DNA of 64,000 nt, taken from Acinetobacter variabilis. GTDB taxonomy: Bacteria; Pseudomonadota; Gammaproteobacteria; Pseudomonadales; Moraxellaceae. The DNA lies in contig NZ_KB850113.1 of assembly GCF_000369625.1 (NCBI RefSeq), positions 1,505,658 through 1,569,657 on the forward strand, written 5' to 3'. The notes under the pieces are model-generated. The model worked only from the letters and a program-made list of their open reading frames with translations, was not told where the DNA came from and did no database searches. The position numbers and the translations under genes are program-made. Positions 53,434 through 61,121 of the stretch are shown here, one piece after another (positions within the stretch are counted from its first letter, which is position 1; each line of letters opens with the position of its first letter).

Positions 53434-53600
53434 CCTTGTGCTCCTGCTGCTTGCGCTTCCTTCTTGCGCTTTCTTAAATCAGCCATATAGATTCGGCATG
53501 CTTCACGAGTCTCTGGTGTTCTGATTCCGTAGTTGTAGGCTTGGCGCTTTGCCAGAATTTCAACCCAATCCACGGTTTTATTATTGTTTTGGTCTTTCAT
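53430..53600 (-). CDS. Small basic phage protein, 56 aa
   Basis: A short frame with ATGA overlap to the next gene and 4-bp overlap with the preceding one. The chain MKDQNNNKTVDWVEILAKRQ and EACRIYMADLRKRKKEAQAA is helical and basic. Not recognised; the tight coupling supports it. Confidence 0.65.
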   Translation of the reverse strand: MKDQNNNKTVDWVEILAKRQAYNYGIRTPETREACRIYMADLRKRKKEAQAAGAQG

Positions 53601-54001
53601 CTTTCAATCTCCACAGTCATACCAGCATGATCCTGTTCAACTACCGATATGCCGCGTGTGATTGCTGCTTGGCTTGGTAATTTTTTAAAGTCAATCCGAT
53701 TAACTTCATGGCAGTGCTTGCAAATGAATGAATTTTTCTTTTCCAATTTTTTATAAATCTCACGAGCTTCAGACAGGACGCTGTTATTTCTTTCTGTAGC
53801 CCGATTGAGATGCTCTAGATGTTTCTGAATCCACCAGACCGGGTTTAAGCGAACATTGCAGTCAGTGCATAAAACCTCGTCTTCTTCCACTGAGATCTGG
53901 ATGTTTTTATGCTCACAGTTACCGCGCCCAAACTTACGTGAAAACTTAATAACGTTTTCTTGAGTGTTGATGCTTATCGTATGGTCTTCTTTGTAGCTCA
54001 C
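53597..54001 (-). CDS. Hypothetical zinc-ribbon-like phage protein, 134 aa
   Basis: The chain has two Cys/His groups: CEHKNIQISVEEDEVLCTDC and CKHCHE. Each could bind zinc. A tryptophan-rich helix (NPVWWIQKHLEHLNRATERN) separates them. Not recognised. Lies in the early operon between the P-like gene and small proteins. Confidence 0.65.
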   Translation of the reverse strand: MSYKEDHTISINTQENVIKFSRKFGRGNCEHKNIQISVEEDEVLCTDCNVRLNPVWWIQKHLEHLNRATERNNSVLSEAREIYKKLEKKNSFICKHCHEVNRIDFKKLPSQAAITRGISVVEQDHAGMTVEIER

Positions 54002-54774
54002 ACTCCACCTCCCAACTGCTCACGAATAACCCTAGGTACCTTCACCCCATCCACTTCACACTTCTCCAAGTACGACTCAGGATTTTCAAAAGGATCTGGC
54101 CATGGATCAACTATTGGAGTTGGCTTCACCTGTAGACGCTGTGGTACTGGCACATGACGGTTTTTTACATTCATGCGCTTTTTAAGTTCTTCAAGCGCTT
54201 GCTGAGCTACTTCGTTTGGAACAGGTTGATGATCTATCTCATCAGGCTGCTTTGGTTCAGACAGCTGTTTAACCGCTTTCAGCTTCTCATCAGGCTCACC
54301 ACGCTCTTTGGCTTCTGCGATCAGTCGCTTATACACACTGCAATACACGTTATGCACAGTATCGGTAGGCTTTAAGCTGCCATATGGACCAACCACGGCA
54401 TAGAATGCTTCCCGGGCAATACGATTGATGCGACAAACACGGTTTGATTTCTCATAGTTCAATGCCTGTAACCATGCTTCATCCGGAGTCTGATATTCAT
54501 ACACACCTTTGCACCAGTTTTTGAACTCAGGAATCGATGGTGGCCATTCAGCTGTATCCAGACGTTTTAAACCACGTAGGAACTGCTCATAAGTCAGTTC
54601 AGAAAGCTTTTCGACAAACTTCTCAATCACCTGGCTTTTTTTCAAACCTGACCACTGATCCGTGAACTTCTTGCCATACATCAGAAGCATGTCTTCAACC
54701 AGCTTACGTGCATCCGTTTCACTGAATTGCTGTACAGCGTGAGTAGTTTGTTGTTGAGATAATTCATTACGCAT
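53998..54774 (-). CDS. Replication protein P-like helicase loader
   Basis: The 258 residues include KLVEDMLLMYGKKFTDQWSG, QFLRGLKRLDTAEWPPSIPE and FKNWCKGVYEYQTPDEAWLQ, typical of the phage P-like family that loads the host DnaB helicase. The C-terminal third is Pro/Lys-rich. It follows the O-like initiator gene with an 8-bp overlap. Confidence 0.8.
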   Translation of the reverse strand: MRNELSQQQTTHAVQQFSETDARKLVEDMLLMYGKKFTDQWSGLKKSQVIEKFVEKLSELTYEQFLRGLKRLDTAEWPPSIPEFKNWCKGVYEYQTPDEAWLQALNYEKSNRVCRINRIAREAFYAVVGPYGSLKPTDTVHNVYCSVYKRLIAEAKERGEPDEKLKAVKQLSEPKQPDEIDHQPVPNEVAQQALEELKKRMNVKNRHVPVPQRLQVKPTPIVDPWPDPFENPESYLEKCEVDGVKVPRVIREQLGGGV

Positions 54775-55693
54775 ATTTCACACCCTCCACTTCATGCACA
54801 TCACGCATTGCTGGCTGATCATTGCTGCCAATTTCAGACATCCAGTCGCTGACTTCGTTTTGAGTACGGCTTGCTGCACCTGAAAAAGATTTTGGTTTTT
54901 GAGGTTGAGACTTAGCTTCACGCTGACGGCGTACTTCGTCTTTGTTGTTTTGAATCCAGGTAAACCATTTCACCAGCCATAGGCTTGGAGTGTTTTTGCT
55001 ATCCGCCTTCGCTGAAAAGAAATCACCGAAGTTGGTAAACATGGAAATCAGATCCTGTTCTGGTAGTTCAGGATTGCGTTGTTTTCCGAGTTCAATGAAG
55101 TCGTAATGAATTGGATACACGTTCACGCATTCAAGAACTGAATAGCGTTTGTGATCCTCAGGTTGATATTGAGAAAACTGAATTGGTGGCAAAGGAAAAT
55201 CTTGCTCGCGCGTATTACTACTACTATCTATAAATTGGTTATTGGTTAATGGTTTATGGTTAAGGTTTTTTTGGGTTTCATTTTCACAACCCAAAATAAC
55301 CGACTGGGTTTCTTCTGGGTTTTCAGAATCAACAGAATCGCTTTCATTTGGGTTGCTATCTTCCTTTTTTTTAGGAGGTCGACCACCTTTCTTCCCATTT
55401 TCACGGTTTTTCTGAACATTTTCTTTATAACCTTCAATTTCAGAGTCACAACGCTTGTTGTGAAATCCATCATCTTCTTCCGTAAAGAAATCATTCAACA
55501 CATTTAAAACTGCCTGCTTTTCCTCATCGGTTAATGCACGTAACCGACGAAAAACCGACCGGGTTTCTTTGGGTAAAGGACCTTCATTCAGGTAATAGAA
55601 ATCAAGTGCTCGACGGTAAAAACATTCTTCCAGAGCAGTTAAATGCACGGTATCACGCATGAAGTCACCAATATGGTGTAAATATTTATGCAT
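54767..55693 (-). CDS. Replication initiator O-like protein (DUF1376)
   Basis: The N-terminal 90 residues are a DUF1376 domain (YLHHIGDFMRDTVHLTALEE, CFYRRALDFYYLNEGPLPKE), a winged-helix-like unit common at the start of phage O-like proteins. An Asn/Ser/Glu-rich linker follows (GKKGGRPPKKKEDSNPNESD), then a C-terminal domain with DLISMFTNFGDFFSAKADSK and LWLVKWFTWIQNN. The phage origin may lie within this gene's linker region. SD GGAGGG. Confidence 0.8.
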   Translation of the reverse strand: MHKYLHHIGDFMRDTVHLTALEECFYRRALDFYYLNEGPLPKETRSVFRRLRALTDEEKQAVLNVLNDFFTEEDDGFHNKRCDSEIEGYKENVQKNRENGKKGGRPPKKKEDSNPNESDSVDSENPEETQSVILGCENETQKNLNHKPLTNNQFIDSSSNTREQDFPLPPIQFSQYQPEDHKRYSVLECVNVYPIHYDFIELGKQRNPELPEQDLISMFTNFGDFFSAKADSKNTPSLWLVKWFTWIQNNKDEVRRQREAKSQPQKPKSFSGAASRTQNEVSDWMSEIGSNDQPAMRDVHEVEGVKYA

Positions 55694-55696
55694 TAC

Positions 55697-55921
55697 TCAC
55701 CCTCCAACCTGAATAAATAAACTATGTGAAACCCTCGCCCCCCCCCAGACAGCAGAACTAAAAGCCTTAAGTTCTCTCTTTAAGATTGACTCAAAGTTCT
55801 TTTTGGTTTCTTGCTTGTATTTCATTGGGCTTCTGAATATTTTGGAGTTACCGTTGTATGCCTCAACGATGACCGTTTTATTATCACGATCTATACTAGA
55901 AATTCTGACTTCCACGCTCAT
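55697..55921 (-). CDS. Small phage protein with a 9-G tract, 74 aa
   Basis: A compact soluble protein (SVEVRISSIDRDNKTVIVEA, then MKYKQETKKNFESILKRELK). The coding strand contains nine consecutive Gs at 55738-55746, within WGGARVS near the C-terminus. Slippage there would change the last 15 residues. Coupled to the upstream Rha-type gene by ATGA; SD AGGTGG. Confidence 0.65.
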   Translation of the reverse strand: MSVEVRISSIDRDNKTVIVEAYNGNSKIFRSPMKYKQETKKNFESILKRELKAFSSAVWGGARVSHSLFIQVGG

Positions 55922-56682
55922 GCCGCCACCTGCTTTGTATTACGTACTTTGTTTACCAAGCCAGTGATACGAGTCAGGCCAAATGCAGTGACACGCATAT
56001 GCAGGAACACTCGTTCTTTGCCATCATTGCGATTAACAATTACTGGTGACGTACGATTGGTGAAAACCTTGTTTAAGACATATTGGGCATGTGGCTGGAG
56101 CTTGCGATCCGAATCACGGTAGATCCATTTCTTATTAATCAGTAGCTGGATTAATTCAGATTCTTTAATGCCGATTGTTTTTGCACATTCACGCAGGCAA
56201 TAAGTGTTGGAAGTATCAGCAATGGTTTCCAGTGCCTCAGCCTTAGGTGCGAGTACCGCTACTTTTTCACTTAACTCAATATTGAGCTTGGCTTGAATTT
56301 CGATTGCTTGAAGCAGATGTGCTGGATTGGTGATGTCAAAGCTATTTTTTGCCTTAAGTGCTTCTTCCATTGCAGTCATACGATCAAAGACTTGAGCTTG
56401 TAACTCATAGCTGTATGACATCGCCATAAGGCAGGCTTCGCGTTTTGGGAAGCGATAGCATGGATAGGTTTGTCCATTTTGTTGGTTAATGTAGGTATCC
56501 CTAAATTTTGGGAGACCCTCTAAACCCAAAACCTTCGGCACTTTTGCCATAAAGTGATCATGGCGAAGTTGCACGGGATTGGTTTCACTTTTTGCGCGAT
56601 ATTCATTAATGAAATCAACAATCTCAAGTGATGACATTGTTACTTCGTTTATGTTAAAATTTCCTTGTGTTAACATGTTCAT
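55918..56682 (-). CDS. Rha-type antirepressor with KilA-C domain
   Basis: The 254 residues combine an N-terminal Rha domain (LRHDHFMAKVPKVLGLEGLP, YRFPKREACLMAMSYSYELQ) and a C-terminal antirepressor domain (LRECAKTIGIKESELIQLLI, KWIYRDSDRKLQPHAQYVLN). Such proteins modulate the lysogeny switch or antagonise repressors. SD GGAGACT precedes the start. It is a minus-strand early gene before the replication genes. Confidence 0.85.
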   Translation of the reverse strand: MNMLTQGNFNINEVTMSSLEIVDFINEYRAKSETNPVQLRHDHFMAKVPKVLGLEGLPKFRDTYINQQNGQTYPCYRFPKREACLMAMSYSYELQAQVFDRMTAMEEALKAKNSFDITNPAHLLQAIEIQAKLNIELSEKVAVLAPKAEALETIADTSNTYCLRECAKTIGIKESELIQLLINKKWIYRDSDRKLQPHAQYVLNKVFTNRTSPVIVNRNDGKERVFLHMRVTAFGLTRITGLVNKVRNTKQVAA

Positions 56683-56711
56683 AGTTTAAGTCTCCGATGA
56701 TTTGAACACCG

Positions 56712-56742
56712 AAAAAGCCTGAGGTCTGAACTCAGGCTTTTT
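56712..56742 (-). terminator. Strong terminator overlapping the CII-like gene end
   Basis: A perfect 12-bp stem AAAAAGCCTGAG / CTCAGGCTTTTT around a 7-base loop. Its first half encodes the last residues of the CII-like protein. It separates that gene from the Rha-type gene, so the early operon must pass it by antitermination or partial read-through. Confidence 0.85.
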
Positions 56743-57223
56743 CTGTTTGTAGAGCTGATAAATACTTTGCACACTCGCCTTTCATGGCTTTACGCAAAGA
56801 CTGAATTTTGTGTTCAATTTCTTCCAGGATGCGATCTGTCTCATCCATTTCAGCAGGTGTCACTACGCCATCTTCCAGAGCAGATAAAACCTGCTTATTT
56901 GCTGCACCATTGCCAACATTCATACCAAGCAGTGATTCAAGAACACCTAGCTGATGATCCTTTCCTTCCGCTTGATCCACTGGAACTAATGCAAAACCCA
57001 ATTTATGCGCCCACACCTTTAAAGAAGCTGGGTTTTGCGTATAGGTCAGCATGGCTTCAAATGCCTTTAGGCTTGGTAAATGGTTTTCCATGTTTGGATT
57101 GGCATAGTTCAAAATAGTGTTGTGAGACACACCAACAACATCAGCAATCTCTTTAGGTGTAATCCCGTTTGATTGGTGAATCATCTTGTGTAGTGCGGTT
57201 TTGGTCTCTTTCGATATATCCAT
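56732..57223 (-). CDS. CII-like phage regulatory protein (CP76 type)
   Basis: The 163 residues have a helix-turn-helix (NGITPKEIADVVGVSHNTIL, residues 19-38), a middle region with LKVWAHKLGFALVPVDQAEG and a helical tail. This matches the phage CP76/CII-like family. It would help decide between lysis and lysogeny. It is the second gene of the minus-strand early operon; SD AAGGTG. Its coding end overlaps a terminator. Confidence 0.75.
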   Translation of the reverse strand: MDISKETKTALHKMIHQSNGITPKEIADVVGVSHNTILNYANPNMENHLPSLKAFEAMLTYTQNPASLKVWAHKLGFALVPVDQAEGKDHQLGVLESLLGMNVGNGAANKQVLSALEDGVVTPAEMDETDRILEEIEHKIQSLRKAMKGECAKYLSALQTEKA

Positions 57224-57280
57224 GTGAACACCTTGTTTACTTTCACGTTTATTAAAAACGCTAAGTTGTTGATAATTGGT

Positions 57281-57505
57281 TTAAGCGGCGGTTGGGGTCT
57301 TCTTTAAGAAAAAATCAAAAAGATTTTTGTGAGACAGTTTGTTGTTGCTAGCCTCGACAATTGCTTGAATTGTCTCCATGCGCGGCTTCTTGCGACCATG
57401 GATTAGGTGTGACTCCATATATCCATAGGAAACACCAACGCTAGAGCAAAACTGGTTCCTCTCTTTTTCGTTTAATGATTTCCAGTAGTCGTATAGGTTT
57501 GGCAT
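57281..57505 (-). CDS. Cro-like repressor
   Basis: A 74-residue protein with a helix-turn-helix (RNQFCSSVGVSYGYMESHLI) that fits Cro/YdaS-type phage repressors. It is the first gene of the minus-strand early operon, directly opposite the CI-like gene. Operators flank its promoter. It should bind the same operators as CI and favour lytic growth. Confidence 0.8.
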   Translation of the reverse strand: MPNLYDYWKSLNEKERNQFCSSVGVSYGYMESHLIHGRKKPRMETIQAIVEASNNKLSHKNLFDFFLKKTPTAA

Positions 57506-57514
57506 AAATAATAC

Positions 57515-57601
57515 ACCTATTAGGTAAATTAATAATAAATATACCTGTTAGGTAAAATTAATTCAACCTATCAGGGTATTTATTTTTTCTACCTAACGGG
57601 T
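57515..57601. promoter_or_regulatory. Main operator region: four repressor sites and the PR-type promoter
   Basis: Four related dyads spaced 23-28 bp: ACCTATTAGGT (57515), ACCTGTTAGGT (57543), ACCTATCAGGGT (57566) and ACCTAACGGGT (57591). They lie between the cro-like and CI-like genes. The minus-strand early promoter is TTGAAT (57561-57566), 17 bp, TATATT (57538-57543), with the second dyad in its spacer. CI and Cro should compete here. Confidence 0.8.
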
Positions 57602-57621
57602 AAATTTAGCAGGTGATTTAA

Positions 57622-58398
57622 ATGATGGGGTTCGGTATGGCTGACTTGATGCAAATTCATGAAATACGGTTGAAGAATGCGCGAGACTTGATGAAAGAAT
57701 CAGGGTTGAGTCGTACTGATTTCTCTGAAAAGGTGGGTCTCTCCTACAATTTAATCAGTCAATACATTGGGAAGAACCCAACGAAAAATATTGGTGATGA
57801 AACAGCTAGTAAAATAGAAGAAGCTTTCGGCAAGCCTAAAGGCTTTTTAGATCAGGCAAATGCTATTGCAATGCCTTTAGATGCGACTTTAAGTAAAGGT
57901 AGTATCCAAATAGCACCTATTGAGTTTCGTGGCGCTGAGGGTAGTAAAAAATATAATGTGAGAATACCGGTGTACAGGGATGTAAAGGCTTCTTGTGGAA
58001 GTGGGATAGAGAATTTTTTAGAAGATCCAAGTGAATATTTAGATATCGACCCATCACTATTAAGAATTTTAGGTATTCAGGCTAAGCCTGAAAACTTGCG
58101 AGTGATTTATTCCGATGAATACAGTATGTGGCCCACTGTGGCACCAGACAGCCCTCTTTTTATAGATGTGGCGGACAAAGATCCGGGCATGCTTAAAAGC
58201 GGATCTGTCTATGTGTTTAAGCATAACTATGAATTAAGAATGAAGAGGATTTTCATAAGTTATGCAGGCGGCACAACTGTACGTCTTGCAAGTGATAACC
58301 CAGACAAAATTCGCTATCCAGACGAGTTTATTACCAATGAGCAGCTTAATGAAATTGATTTTATTGGCCGCCTGGAATCAGCCCTAGTTAAGCCTTAA
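57622..58398 (+). CDS. CI-like repressor with S24 peptidase domain
   Basis: The 258 residues have an N-terminal helix-turn-helix (RTDFSEKVGLSYNLISQYIG, residues 31-50) and a LexA-like S24 domain with Ser168 in DEYSMWPT and Lys208 in ELRMKRI. A Cys125-Gly126 bond (ASCGSG) is a likely autocleavage site after RecA activation. The protein keeps the prophage silent. SD AGGTGA precedes the ATG. Confidence 0.9.
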   Translation: MMGFGMADLMQIHEIRLKNARDLMKESGLSRTDFSEKVGLSYNLISQYIGKNPTKNIGDETASKIEEAFGKPKGFLDQANAIAMPLDATLSKGSIQIAPIEFRGAEGSKKYNVRIPVYRDVKASCGSGIENFLEDPSEYLDIDPSLLRILGIQAKPENLRVIYSDEYSMWPTVAPDSPLFIDVADKDPGMLKSGSVYVFKHNYELRMKRIFISYAGGTTVRLASDNPDKIRYPDEFITNEQLNEIDFIGRLESALVKP

Positions 58399-58410
58399 GG
58401 GGATAATGAA

Positions 58411-58626
58411 ATGGATCATTCACAATTACCTATTAATCAAGTTGTAGATCGGCTTAAAGCAGCTGCGCAAAACAATGAAGGTGTGACCCTCTCCGCCTCC
58501 GATGTTCAGGTGTTGGTCAAGGGACTTGGGAAAGGTCGTTTTATTCCGGTCTATACCAATGAACAAATTATCCAACTGGTGAAAGAGGGGAAATTAGGCC
58601 AAAAGATGATTGATAAGAAAGATTAA
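58411..58626 (+). CDS. Small hypothetical protein in the repressor operon, 71 aa
   Basis: Not recognised. A soluble helical protein (NQVVDRLKAAAQNNEGVTLS, then IIQLVKEGKLGQKMIDKKD). SD AAGGGG; lies 12 bp after the repressor gene and is likely expressed in the lysogen. Confidence 0.6.
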   Translation: MDHSQLPINQVVDRLKAAAQNNEGVTLSASDVQVLVKGLGKGRFIPVYTNEQIIQLVKEGKLGQKMIDKKD

Positions 58627-58652
58627 TAAAAGCCGCTATATGCGGCTTGGGT
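58627..58652 (+). terminator. Hairpin between the 71-aa gene and the DUF3800 gene
   Basis: AAGCCGC (58630-58636) pairs with GCGGCTT (58642-58648) around a 5-base loop. The T-run is weak, so it may be a processing or attenuation site rather than a full terminator. Confidence 0.45.
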
Positions 58653-58665
58653 ATTGGAGTGAGGT

Positions 58666-59421
58666 ATGGAGTTTAGTGATTATATTGTTTATGTTGATGA
58701 AAGTGGCGACCATACCATAAATGGCTACAACACAAAGTACCCTGTCTTTGTTCTGGCTTTTTGTATTTTTCATAAAAGATATTACACAGAAACTGTAATC
58801 AAAAGATTAGAGCAACTTAAATTTAAGCATTTTGGTCACGATATTATCGTGATGCATGAAAGGGATATTCTTAAAGGCACGGGGGAGTTTAAGAATTATT
58901 CTTCGAAAGAACAGAAAGAGGCTCTTTTAAGTGACCTTACCGAATTAATGCAAGAAACAAATTTTATTTTAATTTCATGTGTTGTTAGAAAAGATATTTT
59001 AATTCAAAGGTATGCTGCTCCCAAAAATCCATATTTTATTGCTTTAGAGTTCGGTTTGGAACGAATCTATAAGTTTTTGGTGGAGAAGAATCAACAAGAT
59101 AAGAAGACATTTATTGTTTTTGAACAACGCGGATTGCAGGAAGATAGAGATCTAGAGCTTGAATTTAGAAGAGTATGCGATGGAAATAATTATCAAAAAA
59201 TCTGTCTTCCATTTGAAATTAAAATGGCATCAAAAAAAGTAAATTCATCAGGCTTACAAATTGCTGATTTAGTTGCGCGCCCTATTGGTAACCATGTCTT
59301 AAAACCAGACCAGGTTAATAGAGCGTTTGATGTGTTGAAGTATAAATTTTATAGCTCAAACGGACGTAAAGGAGCTGGGGTTGGATATCATGGCTATGGT
59401 TTAAAAGTATTTCCCAAATAA
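58666..59421 (+). CDS. DUF3800-family protein (RNase H-like fold)
   Basis: The 251 residues begin with the DUF3800 signature IVYVDESGDHTINGYN and contain HERDILKGTGEFKN and the late SGLQIADLVARPIGNHVLKP. The acidic pattern suggests a metal-dependent RNase H-like nuclease. DUF3800 proteins are common in prophages and some defence loci, but their function is not settled. It lies 40 bp after the repressor operon on the same strand with SD GGAGTGAGG, so expression in the lysogen is likely. Confidence 0.8.
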   Translation: MEFSDYIVYVDESGDHTINGYNTKYPVFVLAFCIFHKRYYTETVIKRLEQLKFKHFGHDIIVMHERDILKGTGEFKNYSSKEQKEALLSDLTELMQETNFILISCVVRKDILIQRYAAPKNPYFIALEFGLERIYKFLVEKNQQDKKTFIVFEQRGLQEDRDLELEFRRVCDGNNYQKICLPFEIKMASKKVNSSGLQIADLVARPIGNHVLKPDQVNRAFDVLKYKFYSSNGRKGAGVGYHGYGLKVFPK

Positions 59422-59435
59422 CAGATAAACAAAAG

Positions 59436-59463
59436 GCCCTAACATAACGCTAGAGCCTTTCGC
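59436..59463 (+). terminator. Terminator after the DUF3800 gene
   Basis: AAAGGC pairs with GCCTTT across a 15-base loop, about 15 bp after the DUF3800 stop codon. A weak-to-moderate terminator candidate. Confidence 0.45.
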
Positions 59464-59538
59464 CGACTGGGAATCCCCGGTCCATGTGTAACAGTGTAAA
59501 ACACAAATAAGTAATATGCAATAGTGATTCACTATACC

Positions 59539-59552
59539 GCGAGCCCGACGCA
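59539..59552 (+). repeat. Short repeat GCGARCCCGACGCA, first copy
   Basis: GCGAGCCCGACGCA lies 24 bp before the 59576 gene. A near-identical copy occurs at 60220-60233, 26 bp before the 60259 gene. Same strand and similar distance to a start codon suggest a common leader element. Confidence 0.5.
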
Positions 59553-59575
59553 GTCCTTTAATTGAGAGAATAGCC

Positions 59576-60082
59576 ATGATTTTGGATCGTGAAATACAGT
59601 TAATTATGATGCGTAAGATGCAAATAGTTTATCCATCTTATTACGACTTTGATATTGACTATCCTACTGGGCATCAAGATAGAGAGAAAGCTTTAAAAAA
59701 CTTATATTATTTGCGAGCACATGAATTAGTTGAAGCTAAAAGCTTAATTATCACTGAATACATGGATGGGGATTTGATTTTAGACTTTGGTGCTAGTACG
59801 CTTACCCATCATGGCATAGACTTTCTGGCAAATGATGGCGGACTGTCTGCAATCCTAAGTGTTATAACGATTAAGTTTGAAACCCAAACACTTAAAGCAA
59901 TCCTAGCAACCAAAATTAATCAGTCTGATTTAACCCCTGAGAATAAGAAATCAATGATTGATGCACTCGAAGAGCTTCCTGCCGAGTCCATAAAACACCT
60001 GACCACGAAATTACTCGATGAGTGTGTTGATAATCTGCCGGCAGCAATTCTTCTAATTGGAACGTGGTTGGGCTCTTTCTAA
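59576..60082 (+). CDS. Hypothetical phage protein, 168 aa
   Basis: Not recognised. The N-terminal part (MILDREIQLIMMRKMQIVYP, HQDREKALKNLYYLRAHELV) looks like a small winged-helix unit; the C-terminal half is helical (ENKKSMIDALEELPAESIKH). SD GAGAGAA. Such proteins occur in prophage lysogeny regions. The tail overlaps an opposite-strand gene candidate by 167 bp. Confidence 0.6.
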   Translation: MILDREIQLIMMRKMQIVYPSYYDFDIDYPTGHQDREKALKNLYYLRAHELVEAKSLIITEYMDGDLILDFGASTLTHHGIDFLANDGGLSAILSVITIKFETQTLKAILATKINQSDLTPENKKSMIDALEELPAESIKHLTTKLLDECVDNLPAAILLIGTWLGSF

Positions 60083-60203
60083 CAAACTTGAGCAACATAT
60101 TTCCGCCATCAAGAAGAAATATATCTGTGTCTAGATCCATCTCAGTGTAAATACCAGGATGATTACCAATTAAATGAAAATATAAGTTTTTTATTTTATT
60201 CAT
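59916..60203 (-). CDS. Hypothetical protein overlapping antisense to the 59576 gene, 95 aa
   Basis: The first 40 codons lie outside the opposite gene and read as a normal protein (NLYFHLIGNHPGIYTEMDLD, TDIFLLDGGNMLLKFVRKS). SD AAGGT lies before the ATG. The last 55 codons are antisense to 59576-60082. It could be real, with a convergent overlap, or the frame could be partly accidental. Confidence 0.4.
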   Translation of the reverse strand: MNKIKNLYFHLIGNHPGIYTEMDLDTDIFLLDGGNMLLKFVRKSPTTFQLEELLPADYQHTHRVISWSGVLWTRQEALRVHQSLISYSQGLNQTD

Positions 60204-60219
60204 AAAAAATACCTTAACT

Positions 60220-60233
60220 GCGAACCCGACGCA
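60220..60233 (+). repeat. Short repeat GCGARCCCGACGCA, second copy
   Basis: GCGAACCCGACGCA, 26 bp before the 60259 gene. Its CCCGA can pair with TCGGG just before the Shine-Dalgarno, so it might influence translation. First copy at 59539-59552. Confidence 0.5.
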
Positions 60234-60258
60234 AAACTAAGATCGGGTGGAGAATTAG

Positions 60259-60540
60259 ATGAAAGTTGAGTTTCAGTATTTAGCTAAGGGTGCTGATAGG
60301 CCTGACAATATAACGTTATCCGATGCTGGATACCTGATAGAGCAAGGCGAACCAATTCCATCTAAAGGCGATTGCATTATGATCGAGATTTGCAGCCCAA
60401 TAGATAAAAGAGGAAATTTTGGTCATTTCAAGGTTATTGCTCGTCATTTTATGTACTCATCATCAGGTCACCAGCAAAAACATATGATTATTGTGGTCAC
60501 TGATGCAGATGACACCCCAGAGAATAACTATAGAGAATGA
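60259..60540 (+). CDS. Hypothetical phage protein, 93 aa
   Basis: Not recognised. A beta-rich soluble protein (MKVEFQYLAKGADRPDNITL, then CIMIEICSPIDKRGNFGHFK). Strong SD GGTGGAG. Short overlap of 13 bp with the opposite-strand gene at 60528. Confidence 0.6.
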   Translation: MKVEFQYLAKGADRPDNITLSDAGYLIEQGEPIPSKGDCIMIEICSPIDKRGNFGHFKVIARHFMYSSSGHQQKHMIIVVTDADDTPENNYRE

Positions 60541-60896
60541 TTCATCTCCAAGATTGAGAATAAATCTTCGAATAATGCATTCACTGGATCACGTTTATTA
60601 TTCTCGGCATAGTTTAGGAGTTGGCTTTTATAAGCACGGAGTTGTTGATGCATTGGATCACTTAGGACGGCTTGGAGTAAGTCTTGCCGCTTTTTGCGCA
60701 TCTCAATACCGACGAGAGTGTTGTCACAAACCTCTTTTACGGTCTGATCCATAGCATCTAACCGTTCAGTGCTTACTAGCATGCCAGTGAATACAAACTC
60801 TTCAGCTATCTTAATTTGCTCTTGCACTACTACAGGATTTTGAGTTGTAGCTATCAAAGCCTTATACAAACTGGCCCGAAACTCTTCTCTAGTCAT
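60528..60896 (-). CDS. Hypothetical phage protein, 122 aa
   Basis: Not recognised. From ATG 60896 (SD GGAGT) a helical soluble protein (TREEFRASLYKALIATTQNP, SQLLNYAENNKRDPVNALFE). Lies between the lysogeny genes and the second operator region, on the minus strand. Confidence 0.6.
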   Translation of the reverse strand: MTREEFRASLYKALIATTQNPVVVQEQIKIAEEFVFTGMLVSTERLDAMDQTVKEVCDNTLVGIEMRKKRQDLLQAVLSDPMHQQLRAYKSQLLNYAENNKRDPVNALFEDLFSILEMNHSL

Positions 60897-60913
60897 TATT
60901 ATAAACTCCAAAC

Positions 60914-60945
60914 AACCCACCCCATCGGTGGGTTTTCTTTTGTCT
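60914..60945 (+). terminator. Hairpin upstream of the second operator region
   Basis: AACCCACC pairs with GGTGGGTT around a 5-base loop and is followed on the plus strand by TTCTTTTG. It may stop plus-strand lysogeny transcripts before the early operon. Confidence 0.6.
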
Positions 60946-60960
60946 ATTAAAACTTATTTT

Positions 60961-61029
60961 ACCTCAAGAGTAAAAAATAATTTTATAAATTTTACCTAAT
61001 AGGTATTTACTTTGTTTTACCCCACAGGT
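60961..61029. promoter_or_regulatory. Second operator region (PL-like) with three repressor-type dyads
   Basis: ACCTCAAGAGT (60961), ACCTAATAGGT (60994) and ACCCCACAGGT (61019) match the motif and spacing of the four sites at 57515-57601. They lie before the plus-strand early operon that begins at 61122. The middle site is the best dyad. The layout parallels lambda OL and OR. Confidence 0.75.
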
Positions 61030-61121
61030 ATATTTTATCTCACAAACAAAGAAAAGCCCCAGCGTAGCCTACGACAACTACCTGGAGCGTGACCCACTCT
61101 CTCTCAGTGAGTAAAGAAATT

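Noticed and set aside
60491..60754. 87-codon plus-strand frame
   Set aside because: It is antisense to the 60528-60896 gene and overlaps the end of the 60259 gene without a ribosome-binding site.
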